From assembly GCF_000508085.1 (NCBI RefSeq), contig NZ_KI669560.1:898219-962218 (forward strand): DNA of 64,000 nt, in the 5' to 3' direction. A model generated the notes under the pieces. It worked only from the letters and a program-made list of their open reading frames with translations. It did no database searches and was not told the DNA's origin. This document shows, one piece after another, positions 31,772 through 40,150 of the stretch. A program made the translations under genes and the position numbers. The DNA comes from Sediminibacterium sp. C3. Lineage in GTDB: Bacteria; Bacteroidota; Bacteroidia; Chitinophagales; Chitinophagaceae. How positions within the stretch are numbered: the first letter of the stretch is position 1; each line of letters opens with the position of its first letter.

Positions 31772-32842
31772 ATGAATACAAAATCATCAGTCCTAAAAAA
31801 AGCACTCTACGTCATCATACCATTGGCGATAATTGCAATTGTGGTAATTAAGTTGAAAACAAACAAGGAAATTACGCAGAGTAAAGTTTTTCAATACGAT
31901 AAAGAACAAGCTATAAATGTTCAAGTAGATACATTGCAACTTGAAAATGTGAATGCAGATTTTTCTTATTCAGGCACATTTGAGCCCAACAAGGAAACCA
32001 AAATAAGTGCCGAATTACAAGGGAAAATCAACACCATTTTAGTTGATGCTGGAAGCGTTGTAAGTAAAGGTCAAACTTTAATTCAGCTGGACAATTCATT
32101 GCTGAAATTGCAACTGCAAACTATTGAAGTGCAAATAGAAGGATTGGAAGCAGATGTAAACCGCTATACCATTTTAGCTAAAGCAGATGCCATTCAAGGA
32201 GTTCAATTAGAAAAGGCGGAGTTAGGTTTGAAATCTGCAAAAGTTCAGAAAACAACTTTGTTGGAGCAGATAAACAAAACCACAATCAAAGCACCATTTA
32301 ACGGAGTTGTTACTGCAAAATTAAGTGAAGAAGGAGCTTTTGCTGCACCGGGCGTTCCATTGCTCCAAATAACGGACATTACAACTTTAAAATTCACCGT
32401 AAATGTTCCCGAAAAAGATTTAAGCCAGTTCAAATTAAATCAAAGCTATTCTCTTTCGGCAGATGCTTATTCTGAAATTCTATTGACTGGAAAAACTACT
32501 ATGATTGGTAGTAAAGCCAATATGGGCAGTAGTTTTCCTGTTCAGTTTACGGTAAATAACACATCGGACTTGAAAATAAAATCAGGAATGTTTGGTAAAG
32601 TGTTACTCAAAAGCAAATTGCCTGAAAAGGGAATTATCATACCATCATCAGCTATACAAGGAACTGAAAACCAACCGCAAGTTTACGTAGTGAAAAATGG
32701 CAAAGCCCTTTTGCAAAACATCACTATTTCAAATAAGCTACAAAACAAAGCGATTGTTGCAAGTGGATTAAATGAAGGTGATGTGATTGTAACGAATGGC
32801 TTCATCAATCTTTTTGATGGGGCAAATGTAACTGTTAAATAA
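31772..32842 (+). CDS. RND efflux periplasmic adaptor (membrane fusion protein)
   Basis: A 356-residue HlyD/AcrA-type adaptor. An N-terminal membrane anchor (about 10-28) is followed by a beta-barrel/lipoyl half-motif (ISAELQGKINTILVDAGSVVSKGQTL). Then come a short helical hairpin, the second lipoyl half (TIKAPFNGVVTAKLSEEGAFAAPG) and the membrane-proximal domain. It links the pump to TolC. The helical hairpin is short, as in MexC/CusB-like adaptors. Part of a tolC-MFP-RND operon. Confidence 0.93.
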   Translation: MNTKSSVLKKALYVIIPLAIIAIVVIKLKTNKEITQSKVFQYDKEQAINVQVDTLQLENVNADFSYSGTFEPNKETKISAELQGKINTILVDAGSVVSKGQTLIQLDNSLLKLQLQTIEVQIEGLEADVNRYTILAKADAIQGVQLEKAELGLKSAKVQKTTLLEQINKTTIKAPFNGVVTAKLSEEGAFAAPGVPLLQITDITTLKFTVNVPEKDLSQFKLNQSYSLSADAYSEILLTGKTTMIGSKANMGSSFPVQFTVNNTSDLKIKSGMFGKVLLKSKLPEKGIIIPSSAIQGTENQPQVYVVKNGKALLQNITISNKLQNKAIVASGLNEGDVIVTNGFINLFDGANVTVK

Positions 32843-32854
32843 AATCAGCGAAAA

Positions 32855-35800
32855 ATGAACATTACAGAAATTTCAATCAAACGACCTTCGCTGATAATAG
32901 TGCTGTTCAGCGTATTTACTTTATTAGGTTTTATAGGGTATAAAAATTTGAGTTATGAATTAATGCCCGACTTTAATCAGCCAGTAGTTGTAATTAAAAC
33001 TGTTTACCCTGGTGCCGAACCAAACGAAGTAGAAACTTCCGTTTCACGAAAAATCGAAGATGCTTTATCGAATTTAGAAGGTGTAGATTACTTGGTTACA
33101 AAGTCATTACCCAATGCTTCTATCATCATCGCCAATCTGAACTATGGAACAGATTTGGACAAATCAATGCAAGACGCACAACGCTATCTTGATAATATTC
33201 GACAAGATTTACCGGACGAGATCTTGAGTCCTGTAATGAGCAAAGTTTCGCCCAATGATTTACCGATAATGTCTATTAGTGCAACAAGCGATTTGTCAGC
33301 CACCGAGTTTTATCAAAAAATGAAGGATGATTATTTGCCACAAATTCAACAAATAAAAGGTGTTGCAGAGATTACTGTTTTAGGTGGAGAGGTAAGAGAA
33401 ATACATGTAAAAATAAATCAAGACAAACTGAAATTGTATAAAATTTCAATGGTTCAGGTTGTTGAAGCAATTAATCGTTCTGGCTTAGACTTACCTGCCG
33501 GAAAGGTGCAAACCGATAAGGAAAGTAATTCAGTTCGTTTAACGGGAAAATTTGCATCTATTGAGGATATTAAAAATGTCCAAGTTGCTATGCCTGTTTT
33601 AGGAAGTCCAGTTTATGTAAAAGACATAGCAGATGTTATAGATGGCGTAAAGGAAACAACTTCTATCAGTCGCTACAATGGTAAAAACGGCATTGGTTTA
33701 ATGCTGAAAAAACAAGGAGATGCAAATGCAGTAGATGTTTCAAAAGCCGTTCGAGAAAAATTTCAATCCATCGAACAACAAAATGCCAGTTCGGGTGTAA
33801 AAATTATAATTGCAGACGATAGCACCGATAACACGATTGCAGCCGTAAACTCCGTTGTTTTCGATTTAATCTTAGCGGTGTTATTGGTTTCGTTGGTAAT
33901 GCTTTTATTTCTAAGAGGTTTTAGAAATTCCTTAATCGTATTGGTAGCTATTCCAACTTCTTTAGTTACTGCCTTTGCTGTAATGTGGCTTTTGGGTTAC
34001 ACCTTAAACTTAATGACCTTGCTTGCAATGTCTTTAATCATAGGTATTTTGGTAGATGACGCTACCGTAGTTTTAGAAAACATTCAAAAGCATTTAGACA
34101 GAGGAAAAGACAAACAAACGGCTGCAATGGATGGCAGAATGGAAATTGGCTTTGCTGCTTTATCCATCACCTTAGTTGACGTTGTAGTTTTCTTGCCCAT
34201 TCTTTTTCTTCAAGTGTTTGTTGCTGATATGCTCAAGCAATTTTCGGTTGTTGTAGTAACTTCTACTCTCACCAGTTTATTGGTTGGTTTTACTTTAACG
34301 CCATGGATGGCTTCTCGTATTGGCAAAAAAGAAGACTTACAACCTACCAATTTTTTCAATCGCTTTTTACTATGGTTCGAAATTCAATTAGAAAACTTTA
34401 ATGAATGGTATGGTCGCAGATTAGAATGGGTATTGAGCCATAAATTAGCTTTTACAGGTATCGTTATTGTGCTTTTTGTAATGACTTTAGGCATTATGAA
34501 ACAAGGTATTATTGGTAAAGAATTAATTTCAACAGGCGACCAAGGAAAATTTAGAATGGCATTAGAATTTGATAAATCTACCTCCATTCAACAAAACAAC
34601 TTAATTGCTCAAAAAATTGAAAAATACATTATTCAACAACCCGAAGTTGCAACGGTATTCAGTAACATTGGCGGACCAAGCACAGGCATTGGAAGTTTGG
34701 GTGTTGGTTCTGCAAACAAAACAGAATTTACCATTCAATTAAAATCTAAAAAGGAACTTAAAAATGTGCCGACCGAAACATTTATGAAAAAACTTAGAGA
34801 AGACCTAAAGTTAAAATTTCCAAGTATAAATTATTCAATGGCAGCTTTAGGTTTAATACCTCGTTCGGCTCCTATTGAAATTACATTGAGCGGAAGCAAT
34901 TTAGATTTGGTGATGAAAACGGGTGATGAATTGAAATCGGTAATTGAAAAAATTCCCGGAGCAGATAATGTTCGCTTGTCCGTTGAAGCAGGTAGTCCCG
35001 AATACAAAATAATTCCAGACAAAGATAAAATGCAACGATTAGGTTTAACAACCGCTTATGTTGGATTGAACCTAAGAACTGCATTTACAGGTAATGAAGA
35101 TGCAACGCTTACTGAGAACGGAACAGAATATCCTGTAAGAATTTGGTTAGACGAATTTAACCGACAAAACTTTGAAGATGTTCAACAACTTTCGATCATT
35201 AACCCAATGGGAATACCAGTTGAAGTTTCACAGTTTGCAAGCGTAGAGCAAGACAATTCTCCGTCATTGTTAGAACGAAAAGACCGACAACCAGCAGTTA
35301 CTTTAACAGCAGACGCATTAGGCAGACCATCAGGAACTGTAGCAGACGATGTTGTTGCTTATCTAAAAGAAAATCCATTGCCAAACGGCATACAAATGAC
35401 TTGGGGTAGCGACATCAAAAGACAGAATGATAGTTTTGGAGCATTGGGTTCCGTTTTACTCATTTCATTTTTGCTGATTTACTTGATTATGGTAGCACTG
35501 TATGACAGCTTTGTTTATCCATTTGTGGTATTGTTTTCTATACCAGTTGCAGCAATTGGTGCGTTTTTCGCTTTGAATTTGTCATTAAGTAATTTGAGTT
35601 TATTTGCCTTATTGGGTTTAATTATGCTAATGGGTTTAGTGGTAAAAAACGCTATTCTAATTGTGGATTTTACTAATCAATTAAAAGCAGAAGGTAAACA
35701 TTTCAAAGAAGCCTTAATCATAGCAGGAAAAGGACGTATGCGACCAATCCTAATGACAACTCTTTCAATGGTAGTTGGTATGCTTCCTATTGCAATGGCA

Positions 35801-35947
35801 ACAGGAACAGCAGCAGAATGGAAAAACGGACTTGCTTGGGTTATAATTGGCGGACTTCTTTCATCTTTAATTTTGACTGTGTTTTTAGTGCCTATGGTCT
35901 ATTATTTAGTTGACACAGCGAAAGAAAAAATAAACAGAAGAAAATAG
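32855..35947 (+). CDS. RND-family efflux permease (AcrB/HAE1-like)
   Basis: A 1,030-residue proton-driven inner membrane pump with 12 transmembrane helices and two large periplasmic loops. Helix 4 has the proton-relay GILVDDATVVLEN, and helix 10 region reads GLVVKNAILIVDF. The sequence is full length. The class (multidrug HAE1 rather than metal HME) is suggested by GLVVKNAIL and the absence of metal-pump motifs; the substrate is unknown. It is the last gene of the roughly 9.6-kb cassette; an ACATTT/AAAAGA element begins 11 bases after the stop. Confidence 0.94.
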   Translation: MNITEISIKRPSLIIVLFSVFTLLGFIGYKNLSYELMPDFNQPVVVIKTVYPGAEPNEVETSVSRKIEDALSNLEGVDYLVTKSLPNASIIIANLNYGTDLDKSMQDAQRYLDNIRQDLPDEILSPVMSKVSPNDLPIMSISATSDLSATEFYQKMKDDYLPQIQQIKGVAEITVLGGEVREIHVKINQDKLKLYKISMVQVVEAINRSGLDLPAGKVQTDKESNSVRLTGKFASIEDIKNVQVAMPVLGSPVYVKDIADVIDGVKETTSISRYNGKNGIGLMLKKQGDANAVDVSKAVREKFQSIEQQNASSGVKIIIADDSTDNTIAAVNSVVFDLILAVLLVSLVMLLFLRGFRNSLIVLVAIPTSLVTAFAVMWLLGYTLNLMTLLAMSLIIGILVDDATVVLENIQKHLDRGKDKQTAAMDGRMEIGFAALSITLVDVVVFLPILFLQVFVADMLKQFSVVVVTSTLTSLLVGFTLTPWMASRIGKKEDLQPTNFFNRFLLWFEIQLENFNEWYGRRLEWVLSHKLAFTGIVIVLFVMTLGIMKQGIIGKELISTGDQGKFRMALEFDKSTSIQQNNLIAQKIEKYIIQQPEVATVFSNIGGPSTGIGSLGVGSANKTEFTIQLKSKKELKNVPTETFMKKLREDLKLKFPSINYSMAALGLIPRSAPIEITLSGSNLDLVMKTGDELKSVIEKIPGADNVRLSVEAGSPEYKIIPDKDKMQRLGLTTAYVGLNLRTAFTGNEDATLTENGTEYPVRIWLDEFNRQNFEDVQQLSIINPMGIPVEVSQFASVEQDNSPSLLERKDRQPAVTLTADALGRPSGTVADDVVAYLKENPLPNGIQMTWGSDIKRQNDSFGALGSVLLISFLLIYLIMVALYDSFVYPFVVLFSIPVAAIGAFFALNLSLSNLSLFALLGLIMLMGLVVKNAILIVDFTNQLKAEGKHFKEALIIAGKGRMRPILMTTLSMVVGMLPIAMATGTAAEWKNGLAWVIIGGLLSSLILTVFLVPMVYYLVDTAKEKINRRK

Positions 35948-35957
35948 CCATCGCACA

Positions 35958-36024
35958 GGTGTAAGCACATTTGCAATTCGCACAAGCCAACGCACAGTCC
36001 AAAAATTGCAAAAGAGCTTACACC
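35958..36024 (+). ncRNA. Two-stem ACATTT/AAAAGA element, copy 6 (downstream of the efflux operon)
   Basis: The outer stem is GGTGTAAGC (35958-35966) with GCTTACACC (36016-36024). The internal loop is ACATTT (35967-35972) and AAAAGA (36010-36015). The inner stem is GCAATT/AATTGC. The apical loop CGCACAAGCCAACGCACAG matches copy 2. The T/A-rich CCCTTCT tract follows (36045-36085). Together with copy 5 it brackets the efflux operon. Confidence 0.72.
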
Positions 36025-36185
36025 TTTACCACCCAAAGAAAAATTATTTTTTAAAATTTCCTTCCCTTCTAAAATTTTTAAAACCGCTACCCACAGCCGA
36101 CACAAACAGACCCATTCGCAACTCGACAATGACAGCGAAACTCACAGCGGACAAGGACTTTACAACCTCGACAGACAGAAGGCCA

Positions 36186-36245
36186 GCTTATAACATGAAC
36201 TGTGCAGTACATAAAAATGCACCTATTTTTTGTAACTTGAACATG
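36186..36245 (+). other. Terminal attC-like site, right end of the array
   Basis: R'' GCTTATAAC (36186-36194) is the exact complement of the intron-split cassette start GTTATAAGC (24749-24750 plus 26633-26639). It continues ATGAACTGTGC as in the site at 16336. No clear R' GTT box or second arm is seen, so the site is probably truncated here, which fits the end of the array. Confidence 0.62.
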
Positions 36246-36417
36246 ATTTAACCTACAATCCTGTATATACAGTCCGACAATCCTGGCTTGCTAAGCGAGT
36301 CCGACAATCCCGACCCACCCACCCCCCACAATTGAGAAAAAAATCTCTCCCCATCCACACAAACACATTTGATTATTGTATAGCTTAGGTACACCTAAAC
36401 GATAATAACCAAGCTGT
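36246..36417 (+). promoter_or_regulatory. Right flank with short repeats and a palindrome upstream of the symporter
   Basis: CCGACAATCCTG (36274-36285) repeats a left-flank motif and CCGACAATCC recurs at 36301. TTAGGT-AC-ACCTAA (36385-36398) is a near-perfect inverted repeat 20 bases before the symporter start and may be a regulator site. No gene is seen. Confidence 0.45.
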
Positions 36418-38088
36418 ATGAATGCATTGCAAACAACCGATTACCTGGTATTCTTATTTTATTTTATCCTAGTAGCAGGATATGGTATCTGGGTATACCG
36501 CAGAAAGAAGGCAAAAGAAGCCAGTTCCAAAGATTATTTTTTAGCAGAAGGGTCTTTAACCTGGTGGGCAATCGGGGCCTCATTAATTGCATCCAATATA
36601 TCAACAGAGCAATTTATAGGAATGAGTGGTAGCGGTTTTAAAATGGGATTGGCCATTGCTAGTTACGAATGGATGGCGGCAGTAACCTTAATTGTTGTAG
36701 CTATTTTCTTTATGCCGGTATATCTGAAAAACAAAATTTTCACGATGCCGCAATTTTTGCAGGTACGATACAACGATACCGTAGCCATGATCATGGCAGT
36801 ATTCTGGTTATTGCTTTATGTATTTGTAAACCTCACTTCTATTTTATTTTTAGGTGCATTGGCTATCAGCAGTATCTCGGGTATTTCTTTTACAGTATGT
36901 ATGATTGCACTGGGTTTTTTTGCAGTCCTAATCACGCTGGGAGGGATGAAAGTAATTGGATACACAGATGTCATTCAAGTATTCTTTTTAATCCTTGGTG
37001 GATTAGCAGCAACTTATATAGCCTTAAACTTAGTAGCAGAACAAAATGGAACTACTGGATTAATCAACGGTTTTAAAGTATTAACAGATAAGGCAGACGA
37101 TCATTTTCACATGATTTTAAAACCTGATAACCCAAGCTTCTCAGATCTACCAGGGTTAACGGTTTTAATTGGGGGATTATGGATTGCCAATTTAAATTAT
37201 TGGGGTTGTAACCAGTACATTACTCAACGGGCACTGGGAGCGGATTTGCCAACTGCCAGAAATGGGTTGCTATTTGCTGGTTTCTTAAAATTAATCATGC
37301 CAGTTATTGTAGTGTTGCCAGGTATTGCAGCTTATGTAATGCATCAACAGGGGTATTTTCAAACTGAATTATTGCAAGATGGCGAAGTGAATCCAGACCG
37401 TGCTTATCCCGTATTGTTGAATTTATTACCGGTGGGATTAAAAGGGCTCTCTTTTGCAGCCCTCACTGCAGCGGTAGTAGCTTCTCTTGCAGGGAAGGCC
37501 AATAGTATTGCAACTATTTTTACTTTAGATATCTACAAAAAGAAAATAAACACTGCTGCAGGTGAGCAACAAATGGTGAACATTGGCAGAATTTCAATTG
37601 TTCTTGCCATGCTATTAGCCATGGCGGTTGCACCGTTTATGGGCATTGACAAAAAAGGAGGCTTCCAATACATTCAGGAATATACAGGCTTTGTTTCGCC
37701 CGGTGTATTTGCCATGTTCTTCCTTGGCTTCTTCTGGAAAAAAACAACTTCCAATGCAGCACTGTTTGCAACCATCGGTGGATTTGTTTTGTCTATTTTA
37801 TTCAAGTTCATGCCCGCATATATAGATCTTTCCTGGCTGGCTTCATCTGGTTATGCAGTAGCCAATGCAGAAGGGGTTTTTGAAATTCCTTTCTTAGACA
37901 GAATGGGCATTGTATTCCTAATCTGTATTGTTTGTATGTATTTTATTAGCATGTGGGATGCCAAACGGGGTATTCAAACCAATGGCCTGGAGGTAGATCG
38001 CAGCATGTTTAAACTGCATCCTTCCTTTGTGGTAGGAGTATTGGTTTTATTCGGAATTATTACCGCTTTGTATACAGTGCTTTGGTAA
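36418..38088 (+). CDS. Sodium:solute symporter (SSS family, sugar-type)
   Basis: A 556-residue sodium-coupled transporter with about 14 membrane helices. The SSS signature regions are visible (ASLIASNISTEQFIGMSGSGF near residue 58; TAAVVASLAGKANSIATIFTLDIY near 360), close to vSGLT-type sugar transporters. The solute is probably a sugar or sugar acid but not certain. It is the first core gene right of the island. It converges on marC with a shared terminator. Confidence 0.9.
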   Translation: MNALQTTDYLVFLFYFILVAGYGIWVYRRKKAKEASSKDYFLAEGSLTWWAIGASLIASNISTEQFIGMSGSGFKMGLAIASYEWMAAVTLIVVAIFFMPVYLKNKIFTMPQFLQVRYNDTVAMIMAVFWLLLYVFVNLTSILFLGALAISSISGISFTVCMIALGFFAVLITLGGMKVIGYTDVIQVFFLILGGLAATYIALNLVAEQNGTTGLINGFKVLTDKADDHFHMILKPDNPSFSDLPGLTVLIGGLWIANLNYWGCNQYITQRALGADLPTARNGLLFAGFLKLIMPVIVVLPGIAAYVMHQQGYFQTELLQDGEVNPDRAYPVLLNLLPVGLKGLSFAALTAAVVASLAGKANSIATIFTLDIYKKKINTAAGEQQMVNIGRISIVLAMLLAMAVAPFMGIDKKGGFQYIQEYTGFVSPGVFAMFFLGFFWKKTTSNAALFATIGGFVLSILFKFMPAYIDLSWLASSGYAVANAEGVFEIPFLDRMGIVFLICIVCMYFISMWDAKRGIQTNGLEVDRSMFKLHPSFVVGVLVLFGIITALYTVLW

Positions 38089-38102
38089 GCTTACTTACCA
38101 AA
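38081..38102. terminator. Bidirectional hairpin over two stop codons
   Basis: TTTGGTAAG (38081-38089) and CTTACCAAA (38094-38102) form a nine-pair stem with a CTTA loop. The stops of the convergent symporter (38086-38088) and marC (38091-38093) genes lie inside it. Confidence 0.55.
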
Positions 38103-38669
38103 AGCGGCAATGTTGGTACTAAAGATTTTAACGGCAATAGCAATCAGGATTACACCAAAGAATTTTCTAACGGCTAGTAATCCTGATTCGCCTAAGGCCC
38201 TTTCAATTACTTTGAGTAATCGTAAAGTGATATAGACTACCAGAAGGTTTATTAAAATACCAAGTAAAATATAGAGTTCTTCAAAATTCGCTTTCAAAGA
38301 CATGATGGTGGTAAGGGTTCCGGAGCCTGCAATGATAGGAAAAGCAATGGGTACAACGCTACTACTTTTGGCATTGTTGTCTCCTTTAAAAATTTCATGG
38401 CCCAATACCATTTCAAGACCGAGTAAAAAAATCACGATAGAGCCACCCACTGCAAAGGATCGAATATCCAGTCCCAGTATTTTTAAGAAGGGCTTCCCGG
38501 CAAATAAAAACAAAATCATCAATGCTCCTGAAATCAGGGTCACCTGAATGGAGCGAATGCCCCCCATTTTTTCTTTTAATGAAATTAATAAAGGGATCGA
38601 ACCTACAATATCAATTACCGCAAACAATGTAAAAGTTACAGTTAGCAGTTGATCAACCTGAAATTCCAT
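38091..38669 (-). CDS. MarC-family integral membrane protein
   Basis: A 192-residue protein with six hydrophobic segments and the MarC pattern (FTLFAVIDIVGSIPLLISL near the N-terminus; IPIAFPIIAGSGTLTTIMSL-like core near residue 105). The family was once linked to multiple antibiotic resistance but its function is unknown. It faces the symporter gene tail to tail and has its own upstream gap of 25 bases from cobC. Confidence 0.88.
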   Translation of the reverse strand: MEFQVDQLLTVTFTLFAVIDIVGSIPLLISLKEKMGGIRSIQVTLISGALMILFLFAGKPFLKILGLDIRSFAVGGSIVIFLLGLEMVLGHEIFKGDNNAKSSSVVPIAFPIIAGSGTLTTIMSLKANFEELYILLGILINLLVVYITLRLLKVIERALGESGLLAVRKFFGVILIAIAVKIFSTNIAAFGK

Positions 38670-38694
38670 AGACTTGTTTTTTTAAAGATACAAT

Positions 38695-39300
38695 TTATGA
38701 AACAGTTGGACGATGCCATTCTTTACCTTGACGTGAATGATTGTATAAAAGCTCATGTTTCAGCCCGTTATCCGTTAAACTGATTTTTACTACACAACCA
38801 TAATGGAGTGTGAATACATCAAAGGATTCCTTTAAAGGTGTATTCGTGATATGCGAGAGAATACTTCTTAAAACTCCCCCGTGCGCAACAATTACCGCAG
38901 GTTCTTTGCGCAATGCTATTTCATTAAAACGATTCACTACTCTTTCATGTAAATCAACATAGCTCTCACCATTGGGTACCCGAATATTTACAAAGTCGTC
39001 CATCCAGGGTTGAATCTCTTCTTTTGGAATATCGTCCCAGCGTTGCAATTCCCAGTTTCCACAATTGAGTTCCATCAGGTCTTCGTGCACATCTATTTCC
39101 ATTCCATCAAAAAGGGCATCAGCCAGTTTTTTACAGCGTTGTAAAGGACTACTATACACTTTTAAGTCCTTCTGCGGCAAGTGGGGTTTAATGGCTTCTA
39201 CTTCTTCTAAAAATGTTTCCGTTATATCCAGGTCTGCCTGGCCATAGCAAATCCCCTTCTCAATATTGGGAGTAGTATGTCTAATCAAATAAATTTCCAT
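38695..39300 (-). CDS. cobC: Alpha-ribazole phosphatase (histidine phosphatase)
   Basis: Removes the 5' phosphate of alpha-ribazole-5'-phosphate in cobalamin lower-loop assembly. The catalytic LIRHTTPN is at residues 4-11 from the chosen start, with the second histidine in VAHGGVLRS near residue 145. ATG 39300 was chosen because MEIYLIRH is the standard N-terminus; a further ATG lies at 39312. The gene overlaps cobS by 16 bases and belongs to the riboswitch-controlled cobalamin cluster. Confidence 0.88.
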   Translation of the reverse strand: MEIYLIRHTTPNIEKGICYGQADLDITETFLEEVEAIKPHLPQKDLKVYSSPLQRCKKLADALFDGMEIDVHEDLMELNCGNWELQRWDDIPKEEIQPWMDDFVNIRVPNGESYVDLHERVVNRFNEIALRKEPAVIVAHGGVLRSILSHITNTPLKESFDVFTLHYGCVVKISLTDNGLKHELLYNHSRQGKEWHRPTVS

Positions 39301-40127
39301 AAGCATAAACATCCTAAATAAAATGCAATTTCACAAACTTGTTGGGTTGCTCCTAAGCAATCTCCTGTATACCCCCCAATCCATTTTTTAAAATACCGAA
39401 CAGCAAAAAGCTGAACAATAAAGGGGGGCACTTGTACCCAGAATAAAAAAGATAAAAACCAGGAAATAAATGTTATATCAAGGTGAAAATGATTCAACTC
39501 GCTAACAGGCGTGTAAAGAATAGTAAAGAATAGGGCAAGGGGAGCAAAACTGCCTAAAGCCAGAACGGCTGTTTCTTTGCTGGTCAGTTTTCTGTCGGCA
39601 AGCGGTTTTGATTTACTGGCATCAATATCTTGCACGTATATTAACTTCTGCATCAGGGTAGTTGCCCAGAACCGGCTATTGGCATGCGCTGCAATTATTC
39701 CGAATAATATAATGCCAGCAGGAAAATTTTCTGTTAACTCCAGTAACAATAAATACTTGGCAAACAATATTCCAATCAGACCAATTACTCCATAAGTTCC
39801 CAGTCTGCTGTCTTTCATGATGGTCAGGATTTTTTCTACTGTCCATCCGCCGCCAAAAGCATCACAACAATCGGCAAAACCATCTTCATGAAAAGCCCCG
39901 GTTAATAAGATAGTTGTCAGCATTGAAAACAAAACAGATAAAGCGGGAGAAAATACAAAACTGCTTGCCCATAATACCAATCCACCTGTTAATCCAACGA
40001 TGATACCTACCCAGCTGAAATATCGTGCAGAGCCCTGTAAATTTTCCTTGCTATAGGGAAGATTACCCACATTAATGCGGGTAAAAAACATAATGGCTGT
40101 TTTGAATAAAATCCACTGCTGGCCCAT
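39285..40127 (-). CDS. cobS: Adenosylcobinamide-GDP ribazoletransferase
   Basis: Membrane enzyme joining adenosylcobinamide-GDP and alpha-ribazole to make adenosylcobalamin. 280 residues, about six membrane segments. The conserved acidic cytosolic loop HEDGFADCCDAFGGGW near residue 80 and DSRLGTYG follow the family. It overlaps cobC and starts 23 bases after cobT. cobU (cobinamide kinase) is not in the window. Confidence 0.93.
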   Translation of the reverse strand: MGQQWILFKTAIMFFTRINVGNLPYSKENLQGSARYFSWVGIIVGLTGGLVLWASSFVFSPALSVLFSMLTTILLTGAFHEDGFADCCDAFGGGWTVEKILTIMKDSRLGTYGVIGLIGILFAKYLLLLELTENFPAGIILFGIIAAHANSRFWATTLMQKLIYVQDIDASKSKPLADRKLTSKETAVLALGSFAPLALFFTILYTPVSELNHFHLDITFISWFLSFLFWVQVPPFIVQLFAVRYFKKWIGGYTGDCLGATQQVCEIAFYLGCLCLWKFI

Positions 40128-40150
40128 TCCTGAAATTTTGTGGAAGATAA

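Larger units (their letters stand above)
1633..36245 (+). mobile_element. Integron-like cassette array without integrase (CALIN-like island)
   Basis: Successive units start with GTT plus variable bases and end in an imperfect palindrome whose first bases are the reverse complement of that same unit's start. This is the rule expected when circular cassettes with a split R' box integrate. Matched pairs (start / R''): 2106 / 9875, 10005 / 10830, 10959 / 11734, 14244 / 16336, 18211 / 19100, 19229 / 19800, 19962 / 24621, and 24749-24750 plus 26633 / 36186. All match over 9 or 10 bases. ORFs are nearly all on the plus strand, ahead of their palindrome. No tyrosine recombinase is encoded here. Unusual features are the size of some units (7.9 and about 9.6 kb), promoters inside cassettes and R boxes that mostly keep only GTT/AAC. 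The pairing is observed; the mechanism is inferred. Confidence 0.75.

Noticed and set aside
1633-36245. Composite transposon or several transposons with terminal inverted repeats
   Set aside because: The short complementary ends differ from unit to unit and belong to neighbouring palindromes; a transposon family would share its ends between copies. No DDE transposase is present.
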